Assembly: GCA_940671915.1 (NCBI GenBank)
Contig: CALNVZ010000649.1
Span: 74,443 to 138,442, forward strand
DNA length: 64,000 nt
DNA from: Paracentrotus lividus
Lineage: Eukaryota; Echinodermata; Echinoidea; Camarodonta; Echinidae
Reading direction: 5' to 3'
In this document: piece by piece, positions 23,492-36,900 of the stretch
Position numbering within the stretch: the first letter of the stretch is position 1
Layout of the letters: each line of letters starts with the position of its first letter
The notes under the pieces: generated by a model
Seen by the model: only the letters and a program-made list of their open reading frames with translations
The model's database searches: none
What the model was told of the DNA's origin: nothing
Program-made: the position numbers and the translations under genes

Positions 23492-24605
23492 GCTTAATTA
23501 TGATAAACATGCCATAGTGATATTCGTGTCTCGGGGCCTAAGAGGTGTAATTAATGAACCATTACGGCCAGTGTCCAATTGCGGTATATTCAGTGCGTCC
23601 CAAATAAAGAAAATAAAAGTAAACCCAACTTCGACGTGTTCGAGAGCCTCGCATTGAACTTGTATAACTTATGTGTCATTAATATTGATATCGTGACATG
23701 GAGTAACTCATATTCTGCCCGGATGATCGCCCCACATAAAGTGCATTATATTTATTAGATATAACAGGGAAATAACTCGAGCTTAATCCAAAATGGATTT
23801 CAAACAAGTGTTCTGAAGGCCTATGTGAAAATATGAAGATGTTTTAAATACCGGAATTTAATATCTTTTTGATTTATTTTGCGCTATGCGATAAAATGAG
23901 TTGTGTAATCTACTCGTCGATAATAAATCTTTTGCCTTTTTATTTAACTTGTGTATTAAAATTTGGGTATGCTTCTTAGTCACGTTTGCAATGTAGTCTG
24001 ATTTCGTAATTTAATACATAGGAGTTAGTTTATGTCTCATTTTAGGCAAACAACAATCAAATGACTGCTTAATACTAATATCACCTAATTGTCACAGACA
24101 AGGTATCACAATACACATTTTGAATAGCCGCACTGAACATCAACAATTTAGAAAAGATTTTGTTACAAACTGCTGTATTTTGTTCCTTTTCGGGGTAACG
24201 ATATGCCATGTACGCTGTGGATATTATCAGGAGCATATGTTTGAAAACCCTTTTATTGGGACCTCTCCCAGTTTTGCCTTTTTGCTCTATATAATTATAT
24301 GACAATGTAAAGTATATTATATGACAACCGTTTAAACTGCTTTAATATGCTTTAAGTTACAAATTACAAGTTCGTAATACGTGTAATACAGAACAGATGA
24401 CCTAATAAGTGAATTGTAAACAGATATATTTCCCCTAACGAGCTTTTGCTTCGTTTAGTAATAAGTGATATTTCTTTTCCACATCGTTTGTCTCTCTCTC
24501 TCTCCCCCTTTATCCATCTATCTCCATAATCATTATAAATTATAAATCTTATACGCCCTTACCGTGATTCTTAAGCATCTTCTACATCTCGTATTAACTC
24601 CAGTA

Positions 24606-24866
24606 ATAGAATGATGTTGATTACGATGATGATAATGAATGACAACGATACGTGGTGGTGGTGATGATGATAATGATGATGATGATGATGGTGGTGATGG
24701 TGATGATGATGATGATGATGATGATGAAGATGTTGATGATGGTGATGATGATAATGATGATGATAATGATGATGATGCTTATCATTGTTGTTGATAAAGA
24801 GGATAATGATAGCGAGGTAATGATAATGATAATTATGATGTTGATGGTGATGATTGATAATTCATT
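24606..24866. repeat. (GAT)n microsatellite
   Basis: Imperfect GAT/ATG triplets, giving a methionine-rich frame that is not coding. Confidence 0.9.
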
Positions 24867-25394
24867 ATCAAGATCAGAATGGCTAGGATTGCATTACCAG
24901 GGATGCAGAAAAGAATCTGAAAAATCCGTACAGGTCATCTTCCTTACTCCCAGTGTTTTGCAACCCTAGAAGAAGTTGGTATAACCCTAGAAGAAGTTGG
25001 TATAACCCTTGACAACCACCACCCCGCCCCTTCTTCAAATTTTACCAAACCACTACAGGTTGGCGGGTATCACGATTATACACGTTCAGAGCCGTGATAG
25101 CAGACTGGTCTTTTGGCGTCATATTGCGTGATTCTCACGTTCAATCGAAAAACTATGTCTCGTGACTTACTGTCCCGTTCGATGCCAATTAGTCTAATAT
25201 TCTCTCTCTCTCAAAGTTATAACGTTCTCTTTTGAAGGAGTGGATATCAGAAGAGTGAGTTTAGAGTGAAATTTGAGTGAATTTTAGAGTGTGACCTCAG
25301 GGATCAGTCAAAGATCAGTCAGGGTAATGTATATATTGGACTTTATGTAAAATAAGACCAACGTTATACACAAATATCCATTATCATGAAATCA

Positions 25395-25740
25395 TATAAT
25401 CATCATCATTATAATCATTATCTTTATCATCATCATCATCATCACCACCACCAGCATCATCATCATCATCATCATCACCACCATCATCATCATCATTATC
25501 ATTGTCATTATAATCATCGCCATCATCATGATCAGCAGCAGAAGCACTTTATCAGTCATAATCATGATCATCATCCTCACTATCATCACTATTGCCATCA
25601 TCATTATCATCATTATCATCATCAACACCATAGTCATCTTCATAATCATCATCATTACCATCTTAATATTATTCATCATTTTGCCAGAAACCAAAGCTAC
25701 ACATGGCATTATCATTTTCTCTCCTCCCCCTCCTCCTGAC
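25395..25740. repeat. (CAT)n microsatellite
   Basis: Imperfect CAT/ATC triplets, giving poly-histidine and isoleucine frames on the plus strand and methionine on the minus. It is the opposite orientation to the GAT block 500 bases upstream. Confidence 0.9.
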
Positions 25741-26409
25741 CTTCCTCCGATTATAATTATCATAACTATCACTCTGACTTACACTATAGAAAAGAAGGCT
25801 CAAATTGATCCATAAAAGGATCATTCTAACCCTTCAATTCTTTAGAGTATACATTTGTTCCCTCATTCAATATACAAAACGGAATCCGGCCAGGGACGAT
25901 CTTATTTTAAGTACGGACCATGATTCACACGACTCATCTATAGATATGTAATCGGGTGCTTTTTGTTTTTGTTCATCGTTGCTCTATCGATGTTGATTAT
26001 TGAGGACCTTAGTGAGAATTTAGACACAAAATGAAATCTATGAATAAAATCATTTACTGGGTTGATAGTTTCTGCACCTGACGCACTGAGCTTGAGGGCA
26101 CAGATCGAGTTGAGTCCATCGACTGGAAAAGTTCATTATTTCGAGGTGTGGCAAAAAAGGTGGTGTTGGGCCATATATTTGAGGGAATGCTAAGATTTGT
26201 ATTTAAACCTCAATCCAAATCAAAAATTTTAAAACATTTTGTGATTTTAGATCTCTTGCAAAACACTGCTACAATTGCCGATGTAACAGGTTTTTGATAT
26301 CATTCTCTTAAACCAAGTATCTCCTCGTTTAAACTTATGATTGAGCTACGTCGATCTCTTCTGTATCATAACTTGCTTTGAAGGGGGGAAAAACACTTTG
26401 TTTTCCAGA

Positions 26410-27223
26410 ATGACTTCTGTTTCATCACTTAGAGAACATTCTCCGGCTACTCAGGTGGTAGAACCAGATGAGGTAAAAACGTCATCTGACACTGAACCAG
26501 ATCGGAGGCTACCTGTTGAGGAATGCCAGACAAAGGTCAAAAACAGTGATGGCTTTGATACTGTACTTTCTTCAGAATGTTCCGGAGATCCTACAAATTT
26601 CCAGGAGAGTGGCTATGCTGATGCTGTGCTTCCAGCATCTTCTGGAAGTGTTTGCACTGATGATACAACCACAAGTTGTGCTTTCAGGAGTAATGAGTCA
26701 CCGGAAAATAATAACAGCATCATTTCACATCCAAGTTCACCGGAGCAGGACCCGCAAAGTGAAAGTGACGCACCTCCTCCTGTTGGTAACACGAGCGTGA
26801 TGATGCCTGAGCATTTGATTCATCACCTAGGCAACGCATCACCTCTAGTAAGTTGCTTCAATCCACCACCCGCACCACCCGCGCCTAGTCAGTTCTCTAT
26901 GTCGTCTCTGGGGTTGGGAGCAGCCACCCCCAGCGGAAACGCTAACAACGGACCGGCGCCAGCACTCCAAGCCGGTCGAGCAGGGGGGCGAAGTGAGCGA
27001 GGCCTCGATATCCCATGTCAGGTCTGTGGGGATAGGAGCTCGGGGCGCCACTACGGCGTGTATAGCTGTGATGGTTGTCGCGGCTTTTTCAAGCGGAGTG
27101 TGAGACGGAATCTGGCGTATGTTTGTCGCGACGGTGGCCGGTGCGTGGTGGATGTGGCGAGGAGAAACCAGTGCCAGGCCTGCAGGTATCAGAAATGTCT
27201 CTCAGTCAACATGAACAGGGATG
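26410..27223 (+). CDS. NR2E: NR2E receptor coding exon 1 (N-terminus and DNA-binding domain)
   Basis: The chosen start [15 protein letters not shown] lies one base after a good acceptor (TTGTTTTCCAG). An acidic, serine/proline-rich activation-type region (residues 1-195) precedes [20 protein letters not shown] and [15 protein letters not shown]. The exon ends at NMNRD. The donor is GATG|GTAAGG, phase 1. The frame is open a further 23 codons upstream without an ATG. Confidence 0.93.
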
Positions 27224-30200
27224 GTAAGGATAAAGTTTGTTTGTTTGCTGTTTGCTGTTTGTTTTATTCATTTCACGAGACACAAAAACTCTATTAGGCC
27301 TATGGAGATTTTATTATTTCATTCAGAGAGAATCAGAATGAAATTATTTTTAAAAAATTGCTAATGAAATAATTTCTTTGTTAAAAAAGAAGAAGCAGAA
27401 ACCGATTTATAATTAGGCCTATAAATATACAAAAAATAATATACATGTAGCCTACGTGTACAAACATAAATGCATGGTAGGCCTATATACAAAGAAAATT
27501 AAATATTTTGCAATAGGGCCTAACTAGAACAGAATATAATGGAATAAAATATATTATTCACTGTTTCTCCACAGAAATAAAATAATATAATTTAAAATCT
27601 GGGGGATACGGGTAAATAGGCATATGATGTGAATAACTCAATAGTTCAATTTTATAGATGCGTAATGACCTTGTCAGTAAAAAGCACATTGCACGATTTA
27701 AAAAAAAACACCATAAAAATGAAAAGCAACTATGACCGAACAACTATGTAATACAGAATTATTCATTTAAATCAAAAGGGTTGAAAATCAGAAGGGAAAG
27801 GTATTTGTAAAAGCTTAAATTCTCGCAATTTAGGGAAGAAATATGCAAACACTGCGAAAACGCCCACTAAACACTCTTTTTGAAGATCATATACCACATG
27901 CCAAAGAAAAAATTGATACGTTTTTTACTTGGAAGTGATACGCGCTTTATAAGAACCGTACTATTATTATTATTATTATTACTTATATGAAAGGATTTAT
28001 AAATATATTTATATTATGTATTTTGCAATGGATTTAGAATATACAGGGTTAAGATTTAAAAAGAAAAACAACAACAACACGCTGATAACTGAAGGGTTCT
28101 CCTTTTAAATGGATGAAAAACTATTTATACCAGAATATTGGCTGTCAAAGTCTGGGGGCATTTCATGACAGGATTGGTCGGACGTTTTATCCGACAAACT
28201 GTTATAAGCTACTAAAATGCCTGCCTCTGATTAACTGAGTGGAAATTTATCGGATAAAATGTCCGACAAGTCCTTTGATGAAATGCCCCCCTGATCTGTA
28301 ACTTATCCCTAAACGCCTTGTCACTAAAATATAATTCAGTGGCTGCATATTTCTCGGAAACAAAAGTTGAAGCAAACTGTATTCAACCTTTTCCCCCTAA
28401 GAGCAATAAATGAAAACCTATATTGAGCTGCATGACCCTAAATAAGTTTGTAAATGTTATCGAAGTATTTAATTAGATGCAAATATTATCCAGTAAAGAT
28501 ATTGTGCTTTAAAAAATGAAAATTCAAAATACCTCCTCCTTAGACTACTGAATACAATTTTCATAGATACCTCGATATTTTGGGGTTATATTTCATCCAT
28601 TTGAGCATAGACACATCAGGCAGCTCGGTTTTAGATTTTCTTTTAGTTTTAATCGGCCATGGCTTTAAGATTAGCCTTTGACCTATGATGCTCATAGTTA
28701 TTTTAGTTTCTTGGCCAAATCCAGATGGTTCTAGATGACTTCACTAATACCATAGTCACACCGGTAAGACCGACTCCAAACCGACAACTAGCTTGCCAAT
28801 GTAATTTTTTGGTCGGTCTAGTGTCGGTTTCACCGGTGTGACTACGTTCTACCGGTATAGTCTAACGTTCAACGACCGTGGGATCATAACATGTTTCATT
28901 GCTGATAATCAGGATAGTCTAATACTGTTATTCTAAAATGCGGGTAAATTTGTTTAAGATTTAGATGACTTAGATAATAAAAGGAACAGTTAAGAGGGTA
29001 TATTTACTTATTGATGATAAGCATTTTGTAATCTTCGCTCGCACGCGACCTCTTTGTTATCCAGGGCCTGGTAAAATACTGGTAACTGAAAATACATTTT
29101 ATGGAATTAAACGAAACTATTAAACTGCAAATAATTCATATCGGCTACTTGAAGGTAGAAGAAATGAATTATAGCAACAAAAAAACAAAAAACAAACAAA
29201 AAAAAAACACACACACACACACACAAATGAATAATGGAATAAAATATCTAAAACAAATACGAAAATGGATGTTGAAAGCAAGTTTTCAAAAGCTTGATTT
29301 AAAATATATTACTTTTAATTCTCATAGGGCCTATCAATACGTTGAACGATTCAATCAAAATACTTGTAGTTTCTCTCAATTTGCAATTCTGACAATAAAC
29401 TCCAATATTAGTTTTCACAATCACAGTTCTACAGTATTGCAGCTCTACTTTTTCGTAGACCGAGGTTTGAGTTAGTTTCTTCATTTTTAAAATGCAGAAA
29501 AAAATCTCCCCTTCTTGGCGGACCCGAGATCTAATATAAAAATTATTTTCATCGCAATTTTCTGTATATTTATTTGTTTTATCATTATAATATGTTATTG
29601 CCTCAAAGTTAATCGTCCTGAACCAAATAATCATTGACGTCAGTTATTGTAATCAGTCAGATAAGTCGGATTAATCTGATCATAATTGGGGCACCCGTAA
29701 AAAAACTGCCAGATGTCACGGTAAATTACCATTTGGTTGCCACTTCGCCCATATACCGTTTTGTCTAATTTCCATTTCGTCTAACATGTCTAATGTACAT
29801 TTTTAGACCAAACGTTCATTTTGTGAATTAGAAGGAAAAAAATACAATTAGAAAATTTGGCTATAGACGATTTTGACAATTAGACGAAGTGTGTATTAGA
29901 CAAAGGACCAAATTTTTAGTAGACCAAATATGTTTAGCCCATGTTTAGCCCATATTAGACAAACCAGGGACCTTAGTCCACGCAGGGACGTCCCTGGACA
30001 AACGGAGAATTGGGCCAACTGATGTTAGACCACGTGGATATAAACCCATGTCGCATGCTTGCACGATGGAGGAAGGAGATGCATGTTACAGATTTACAGA
30101 TACTGGAATTTTTTTAACCTTTGGACAAATTCAGGAAATGTCAGGATGAGAAGTACATTATCTCTATTTCGATCTCTGCAGTGGTGATCCAGCGGGGCCA

Positions 30201-32051
30201 CAGAGGACCGCCCCCCCCCCTCCCTCCACAATCTTTGAAAAGGCCTTTTCACCTTATAAAGTATGCATTATGAAAGTAAGCCATAATGACTGAATCTATG
30301 GACAATTATTTCTATTAAAAGCTAGAAAAGAGGCATGTTTAAGAATATTAATTTGCGAACCTTTTTTCTGAAGAAGAGTTGCAAAGGTAGTGCTGCATAA
30401 CGACGATATGATTGTATCATGTAATTTGTAGCGATTAGGACCAACTGTTCGGGAAACCAGATATTATTTGCTTAAATCATGTAAATGGTCGGAAAGTAGA
30501 CTATTCACCCATTAGGGTTATTAAAGAGGATAATAATTATTCTTTGTAATAAATTCCTCGTCAAATTGCAAAATATAATGCTTAAATTGGCTATCTTGTT
30601 ACAGCGCGTAATACATATGCCTTTAGAGTTTAAATTACTATAATGGTAATGGAATGGCTTCGGTTTTTTAATACATGACAAACCACCTTTGTGTTTAAGT
30701 ACAAATTAGAACATTCTAAAGCTCAGCTAAAGTGTTGGTAATATTTGGTGAAATAATCTTTATTGGCCTCTTTTGAGATACAATCAAAGTGAACGTTTCA
30801 GATTTGAAAATTATGAAAATTTGAATTTGCGTTAAAGAAGACCTGATGTCCTCTACTTTAATATTTCTCTTATTTACATTATCATGATTACTGGATTTTA
30901 TTTCACATTATGCTGCTACATTTTTAAGGACGGTACAAATAATCCATACTGTTATTTAAAGCGAGAGCGAACTGACCAAAATTCTCATTTGTGTGTTATA
31001 AAAACTTAGTCTTTAAATATACCTTTTCAGATATTCAGATATTAGAGTGATTAATAGCCTTTAATTTTATCTGAAACAAGAAAACTAAAATGTTTCGAGG
31101 GGAAAAGCACTTGCATTTTTAGTGGGGTATGAATGTTTTGAGTAGTGAGCTAGTGTGCTATCATTCATATGGGTCTGTATTATAAGACTATGCTGCTCAG
31201 GATGTTGCATTATGGGTTAGGAATCAGGGCAAAATTGAGTAGTTGAGGACTTGAGATGGCTCCTAGTTCGCATTGGCTTTAATTATTTTACATTCTTAAA
31301 AAACATATTGAATTGTATTTGATATAAAGCAGGGTCTGTACACTTGAATTAAAGTATTTATTAATCATGATAACACTGTTATAAAAGTCCATTCGTTTTT
31401 TGCCACCATATTACTAGTATATGAAAGCATTATTCCCTATTAGGAAAATTATCTCATGCATGATACGATTCTAGTGCGAAAATGATTTGACCCGAAAACC
31501 GCAAGCGATTGAATATAAGTAAGAATTTATGATTTTATATCAACTTGTGGAACAGATGCGTAATATAATATAATCGATTGCTCTGTGCTAACTACACTTC
31601 GTTAATAGCTAAAAGGCGCTTAGGTATGTAACAAAATACATGAGTTAGCTGCCTTTTGGCCAATATCATGCGATATGCTGCTTAGGTTATTGTAGAGTTG
31701 TTCGTTTACTTTTATCGATTAACGTTTAGCGTGTGCTTCGGTCTTTTGCCCAGCGCCAAACAATGAATGACCAATATTAGAATGTCAATACAATATTTAA
31801 CACTGTAGTAGTGCTGAATAGAGTAATAGCTGACAGTCAATTATTAACTGGTTCAATTGTGAATTATGTCTCTGTTTCCTTTGTCTTTTCTCTCCCTCTT
31901 TTTTCTTTTTATCTGAATATTTTCTGTGTTGCTACCATTATTTTTATTCCTTCTCTATTTCTCTCTGTTCTTTATTTGTGTATTTTCCTGTTTGTCTTCT
32001 CTGTTTTCGCTCTGTATTTCCATTTGTTGTTTATCTTGGTTTACACCCCCC

Positions 32052-32100
<49 letters not shown>

Positions 32101-33911
32101 CTTCTCTAATTTCCTTTTTCTCTCCATCTCCATTATCTTCTTTTTTTTTCACATACTCCCTCTGTCAAATCAATTGTCCCTTTCTTTTACTATTAACTAT
32201 TATTATTTCTTTTTAACACCGACCACCTCACTCCAACTCTTTACAATTTATTTCCAAGTAGCCGTACAACATGAGCGGGCTCCTCGGTGTTTCGCTCGCC
32301 CCTACAACATACCAGCCACTCATTCTCACAACTCGCACCTGGAAAATAGCATCACACCTGCGAAACCCAACTACCAAGCTCCAAGGATACCCTCGCTAGC
32401 TGAACAACAACGTCCCATGATGCCTTTCGGGCTGGAGCGGCCATCTTGTTTCGTTCCTGTTGTGCCAGATTACTTGTCTCGGCTCCCGCCAAAACTGCCC
32501 AATCAGGACACAGCAAAGTTTGGACCTCCGACACCATTGACCAATCAGAAGGCCCCTCTTCCCCATCTAATGGACGTGCAACGGTTAGCAACTGGTGCGT
32601 GTGGGAAAGAAACAAAAGCGGAGAAGCAAGAAAGTAAGAAAATTAAGTATATTTAGGATTCACGTCTTTTTATGAACTTTTTGTTAGTTTTGTCTTCTTC
32701 TTCTTCTGGACAATACTGGATATCCAGTAGCGGACGCAGACCGGAGTCACACAATGAACTTACCGGGCCCATGCGTAAACATAATAGAGCCGCTTTTGTC
32801 CCCAGACAATTGGGCCCCCGAAATGCATTGAATTCAATTTTCTTGGATCCGCGCCTGATATCATTTTTTTTTTAAATGTAAACAATTTCATTTGTTTGAA
32901 CTAAAAACATGTTTAGACAAAACACATTTTGACGGGAATTCTTTTTCACAATTTATAGTTAGTGTCTCCTGTCCCCTTGAATGTATTGTGAACTTATTAC
33001 AAGAAATTCAGCATAGTCATGTAAAAAAGCAACAGGATTCTTGATTCTTGATATAATGTGTTGGTTTGTTTAATTTTCATCTAATCTTTTTCTCTATGTC
33101 AGGCAAGCCCACCTACCTTCCACTTCCGGGGTCATCTGTCATTCACCCTTTCTCTATCTCGCCCAATAGCAGCACACCATTGACGTCACATGACCTACTG
33201 TACGAAGGCGCCGCGCGTTTGCTGTTCATGACAGTGAAATGGGCCCGGGGCATGCCGGCATTTCTTACTCTTCCTTTCAGTGACCAAGCTATTTTACTGG
33301 AGGAGTCGTGGGGCGAACTGTTTGTCCTTGGGGCCTGTCAGTGGTCACTTTCTGCAGAATGCGGTATGCATATTTTATGTGATGAAGTAAAAATGATAAA
33401 CAATTTTATGCAAACATTTTTAGATAAGAGACCTAAATTCGTCTCCTTTACACAGTCAAGTACATTTTTGCTAAATCACCTGTTTTGTCACAACACAGGG
33501 GTGGATCCATTATTTTAAAATATTTTGGGTGTATAGTCACCAACATTAAAACAAAACGGAAAGGGCGCACGCAACCCGAAAATTTTCCGATTTTAACATG
33601 TAGAATCAATGAGATGTTAAAAAAGCGTTACCCGCCTGTTACACCCCTCTGGATGCACCAGGGTGGATCTAGCTTTTTGCTAGGGGGGGGGGTTAACCGG
33701 AGTGAAAATTTGTAGCCAGGTACTGCGAGGCGCGAAGTGTGAAGGGGCGGTATTCCCCCTTGCATGGTAGGGAGCTTTTTCAATTTGACATTTGAAATGG
33801 TGCAAGCTGATGCTTACTTTAGTAATCATTTCTACAATTTTAAAGTAAGATTGATGTACTAAATTAAAAAATAGTTATTTTTATTGGAACTCCCCCCTCC
33901 CCCTCCCTCCC

Positions 33912-33944
<33 letters not shown>

Positions 33945-36900
33945 GGAGCCCAAGGAGGGGGGGGGTTAAACCCCCTCCCCCGTAGAATCCGCCACTGCGT
34001 TCCACCGTCCTTATCACGACATATATCTCCGCTACTTTGGTGATGACGTTTAAGAAAGAATGCAGTATCATGAGACGTTTATAAATTTAAAAGTCACCGG
34101 TATGTTCACATCTAAGCATGACGAAGGCAATAATGATACGGGTTTCGTTATCGGATTCATTCACAAAAGAGAACTCAGCCACCAATCTACAATACCCTAT
34201 CAGTTCCTCTGAATGTAGAGGAGCAAATGCTTAAAATTGTCTTGATAATGGACAGTAATATAGTGCGGAGCTGGTGTTCAAGCAGAAAATGTCTGCCCGC
34301 AGAATCCGCCTGCGTGCAAATTTCTCCGAGATTTTTGCTCCAAATTTGTAATCCCCTTTCAAAAATAATCCAATTCTATAACCCCTAATAGCGGAAGTTA
34401 CAGAGATTTCAAATTTCAGAGGAACATTTATTGGCTGTTAATTATAACGTTTCCCTTGACATTAACATTTTATATAATGAATACAAGTTGGGCCATGCCA
34501 TCTGGGCAAGGCCTAGAAACCCCCCCCCAAAAAAAATCATTTCTTGATATAATCGGTACGAAAACCAATAAATTATATTGATAGGAAAGAAAATCATTGA
34601 GACAACATTTGCTTTTTAGAATAATAGACCTATGATTACATTATCGCAATAGAAATGACTGTCATGTTTCATTTGATTTCACAGGGCAACTATTCGGCGC
34701 AGAAACACTAAATTCGTTGAAGAATGACCAATCAGATGCCTCGATACAACATGACGTCAGAATCCTGCAGGACATTGTTTGTCGTGTGAGGGAGCTACAG
34801 GCGGACCCGATGGAGTTTGCCTGTCTCAAGGCTTTGACACTATTCAGACCAGGTAGAGAGGAGAACTTATTTTTATAAATATTGTTGAAAGCGATTACAG
34901 ACTGTTCCAGTTGGGGGAGGCGTGATGCGACCCCCTATACTCTTTAAATTTTCAGAACCATTCTTTGTTCCGTATTTGGAACCTTTTAACGTTCTTCAAA
35001 GACGAAAAAAGGTTTTAAACAGTCCTTTAGAACAATTTTTGATCATCATGCACCCTTTAAGGTTCTTTATACAACCTTTGGGGTTTTTGATAGTATATAC
35101 TTGACGTAGTAATCCCTTTAGCAGCTCTGGAAAAGGCTAGACTGGGATGATTAGTGCTATGGTGTCGTTGACTGATGGTTGATAAAAATAACGTGCCGGT
35201 GTTTATATACAGAACTGTGCAAGTAAAAATGATGCCGGGATTAAATCATTCTCGACCCTACCGGAGGCTGCATCCCTCTGATGGCCGATAGGGCAGCTTT
35301 CTGGAACAGGGCGACGGTAGGTGTGGAGACTGCAGAGTCGGGGAGATGGTTCTAGACCCAAATGGAACGTGGATAGAAGGAGAACTTGAACGGATCAATA
35401 GTAGCTCTTGGGGTTGCATATTTCAGTCTGTGATCATGTCTGCCAATGTATGGTGCTGGTTCTATGAGGGTTGGTAGTGGTATGTCTACAAGAGTGTGAT
35501 GGACTTTGTAGAACATGGTGCATTGTGCAGTGAGTCGACGTGTATGAAGAAGGTCCCATCCCAGTCTAGAGACAAGTGTTGAGGAAGATGTGCTCCATCT
35601 GTAGTCATGGTGTACAAAACGTGCTGCTGCTCTTTGAACCTTCTCCAGGCGTTGTAATGCAGTGGTGTGATAGGGATTCCAGACCTCTGAACCATATTCC
35701 AATTGCGGCCGTACAAGGGCTTTGTATGCCATGGTTTTCACCTCCTTGGAGCATGGGGAGAGAGTTCTACGTAGTAAACCAAGGGTCCGATTTGCCTTCT
35801 GGAGTACTGCCTGGCAGTGCGCATTCCAGCGAAGATCTTGAGACACAATCACCCCTAGGTACTTGTATTCCTCCACTCTCAGTATGGAATCACCGAGTAG
35901 CTTGTAGTCATAGATTGATGGCTTACGCTTCCTGGTGATAGATAGGGTAGCACACTTCAGGATATTGAAATCCATCTGCCACTTCTTGGACCAGTCAGCT
36001 AGTTTCTGAAGATCTTGCTGCAAAGTATTATGATCTTCGTCAGTGTTGATTTTGCGATAAATGATGCTGTCATCTGCGAACAACCGCATACTTGATCGGA
36101 TATTTACATTGATGTCATTTATGTATAGTAGGAAGAGGGCCGGGCCGATCACAGATCCCTGGGGCACTCCTGATGTAACAGGCCTCCAAGTTGATTGTGA
36201 ACTGTTCACTACAACAGCTTGCTGTCAGTCATATAAAAGAGACTTAATCCAAAGTAGTGTATCCCCAGTTATACCATAGTATTGTAGCTTGGTGTTTAAG
36301 CGGTGGTGGGGAACACGGTCAAATGCTTTGCGAAAGTCCAAGAAGACAACATCTGTTTGACCTTTCAATTGCAGAGTATGTGCCCAGTCATGAGTGGCTG
36401 ATATGAGTTGGGTGGTGGTGGAGAGCTTCTGCCTGAATCCATGCTGTTCCCCAGCAAGTATGTTGTTGGATGCAACATGTTTGGATAACCTTGCAGCAGA
36501 TGCATGTCAGGGAGATTGGCCTATAGTTGGATGGAGTACACTTGTCTCCAGACTTGTGTACAGGTGTAACAAATGCATGTTTCCATTGAGTAGGGACAGT
36601 GCCGGTATTGAAGCTCTGCTGAAATAGGAAAGCCAGACATGGGGCGATCTCGTGAGCGATGAGTTTCAATAACCTTGTGATAATTCGTCCGGGCCACATG
36701 CTTTTGATGGGTTGAGTTGTTGTAGCTGCTTTTCAACACCAGGTCGGTGGAAGTGGAGACGTCCAATTGCTCTGTACGGTGACGGCCCTGAGGTGTCATC
36801 ATAACAATTGTCTTCTTTAGTGAAAACAGACTGGAAGTATGAATTCATGCATTCTGCCTTATCCTTGTTAGTGGCATGCAGCTTGTCATTATGACGCAAG

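Larger units (their letters stand above)
22491..26408. other. Intergenic DNA between FMO and the nuclear receptor
   Basis: It contains the FMO 3' flank, a MITE (22728), an assembly gap, an AT dinucleotide run and two triplet microsatellites. No coding exon is recognised. A receptor promoter or 5' UTR exon could lie here, but I cannot point to one. Confidence 0.6.
27224..32261 (+). other. NR2E receptor intron 1
   Basis: A 5.0 kb intron with a donor at 27224 and the acceptor CCAAGTAG at 32261. It holds two foldback MITEs (28154, 28753), a GTCTAAT-type repeat (29745-30050) and a CT microsatellite near the acceptor. No other exon is recognised. A two-step AG (CCAAG then TAG) gives two possible acceptors three bases apart; only the second yields AVQHERAPR directly after NMNRD. 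Confidence 0.75.

Noticed and set aside
25392..25772. Poly-histidine and poly-methionine frames (also at 24652, 54042, 54136, 61544)
   Set aside because: They are translations of CAT/ATC triplet microsatellites on either strand.
31811..32261. Upstream 150 codons of the frame that contains NR2E exon 2
   Set aside because: Pyrimidine-rich intron sequence happens to be open; receptor homology starts only after the TAG acceptor at 32261.
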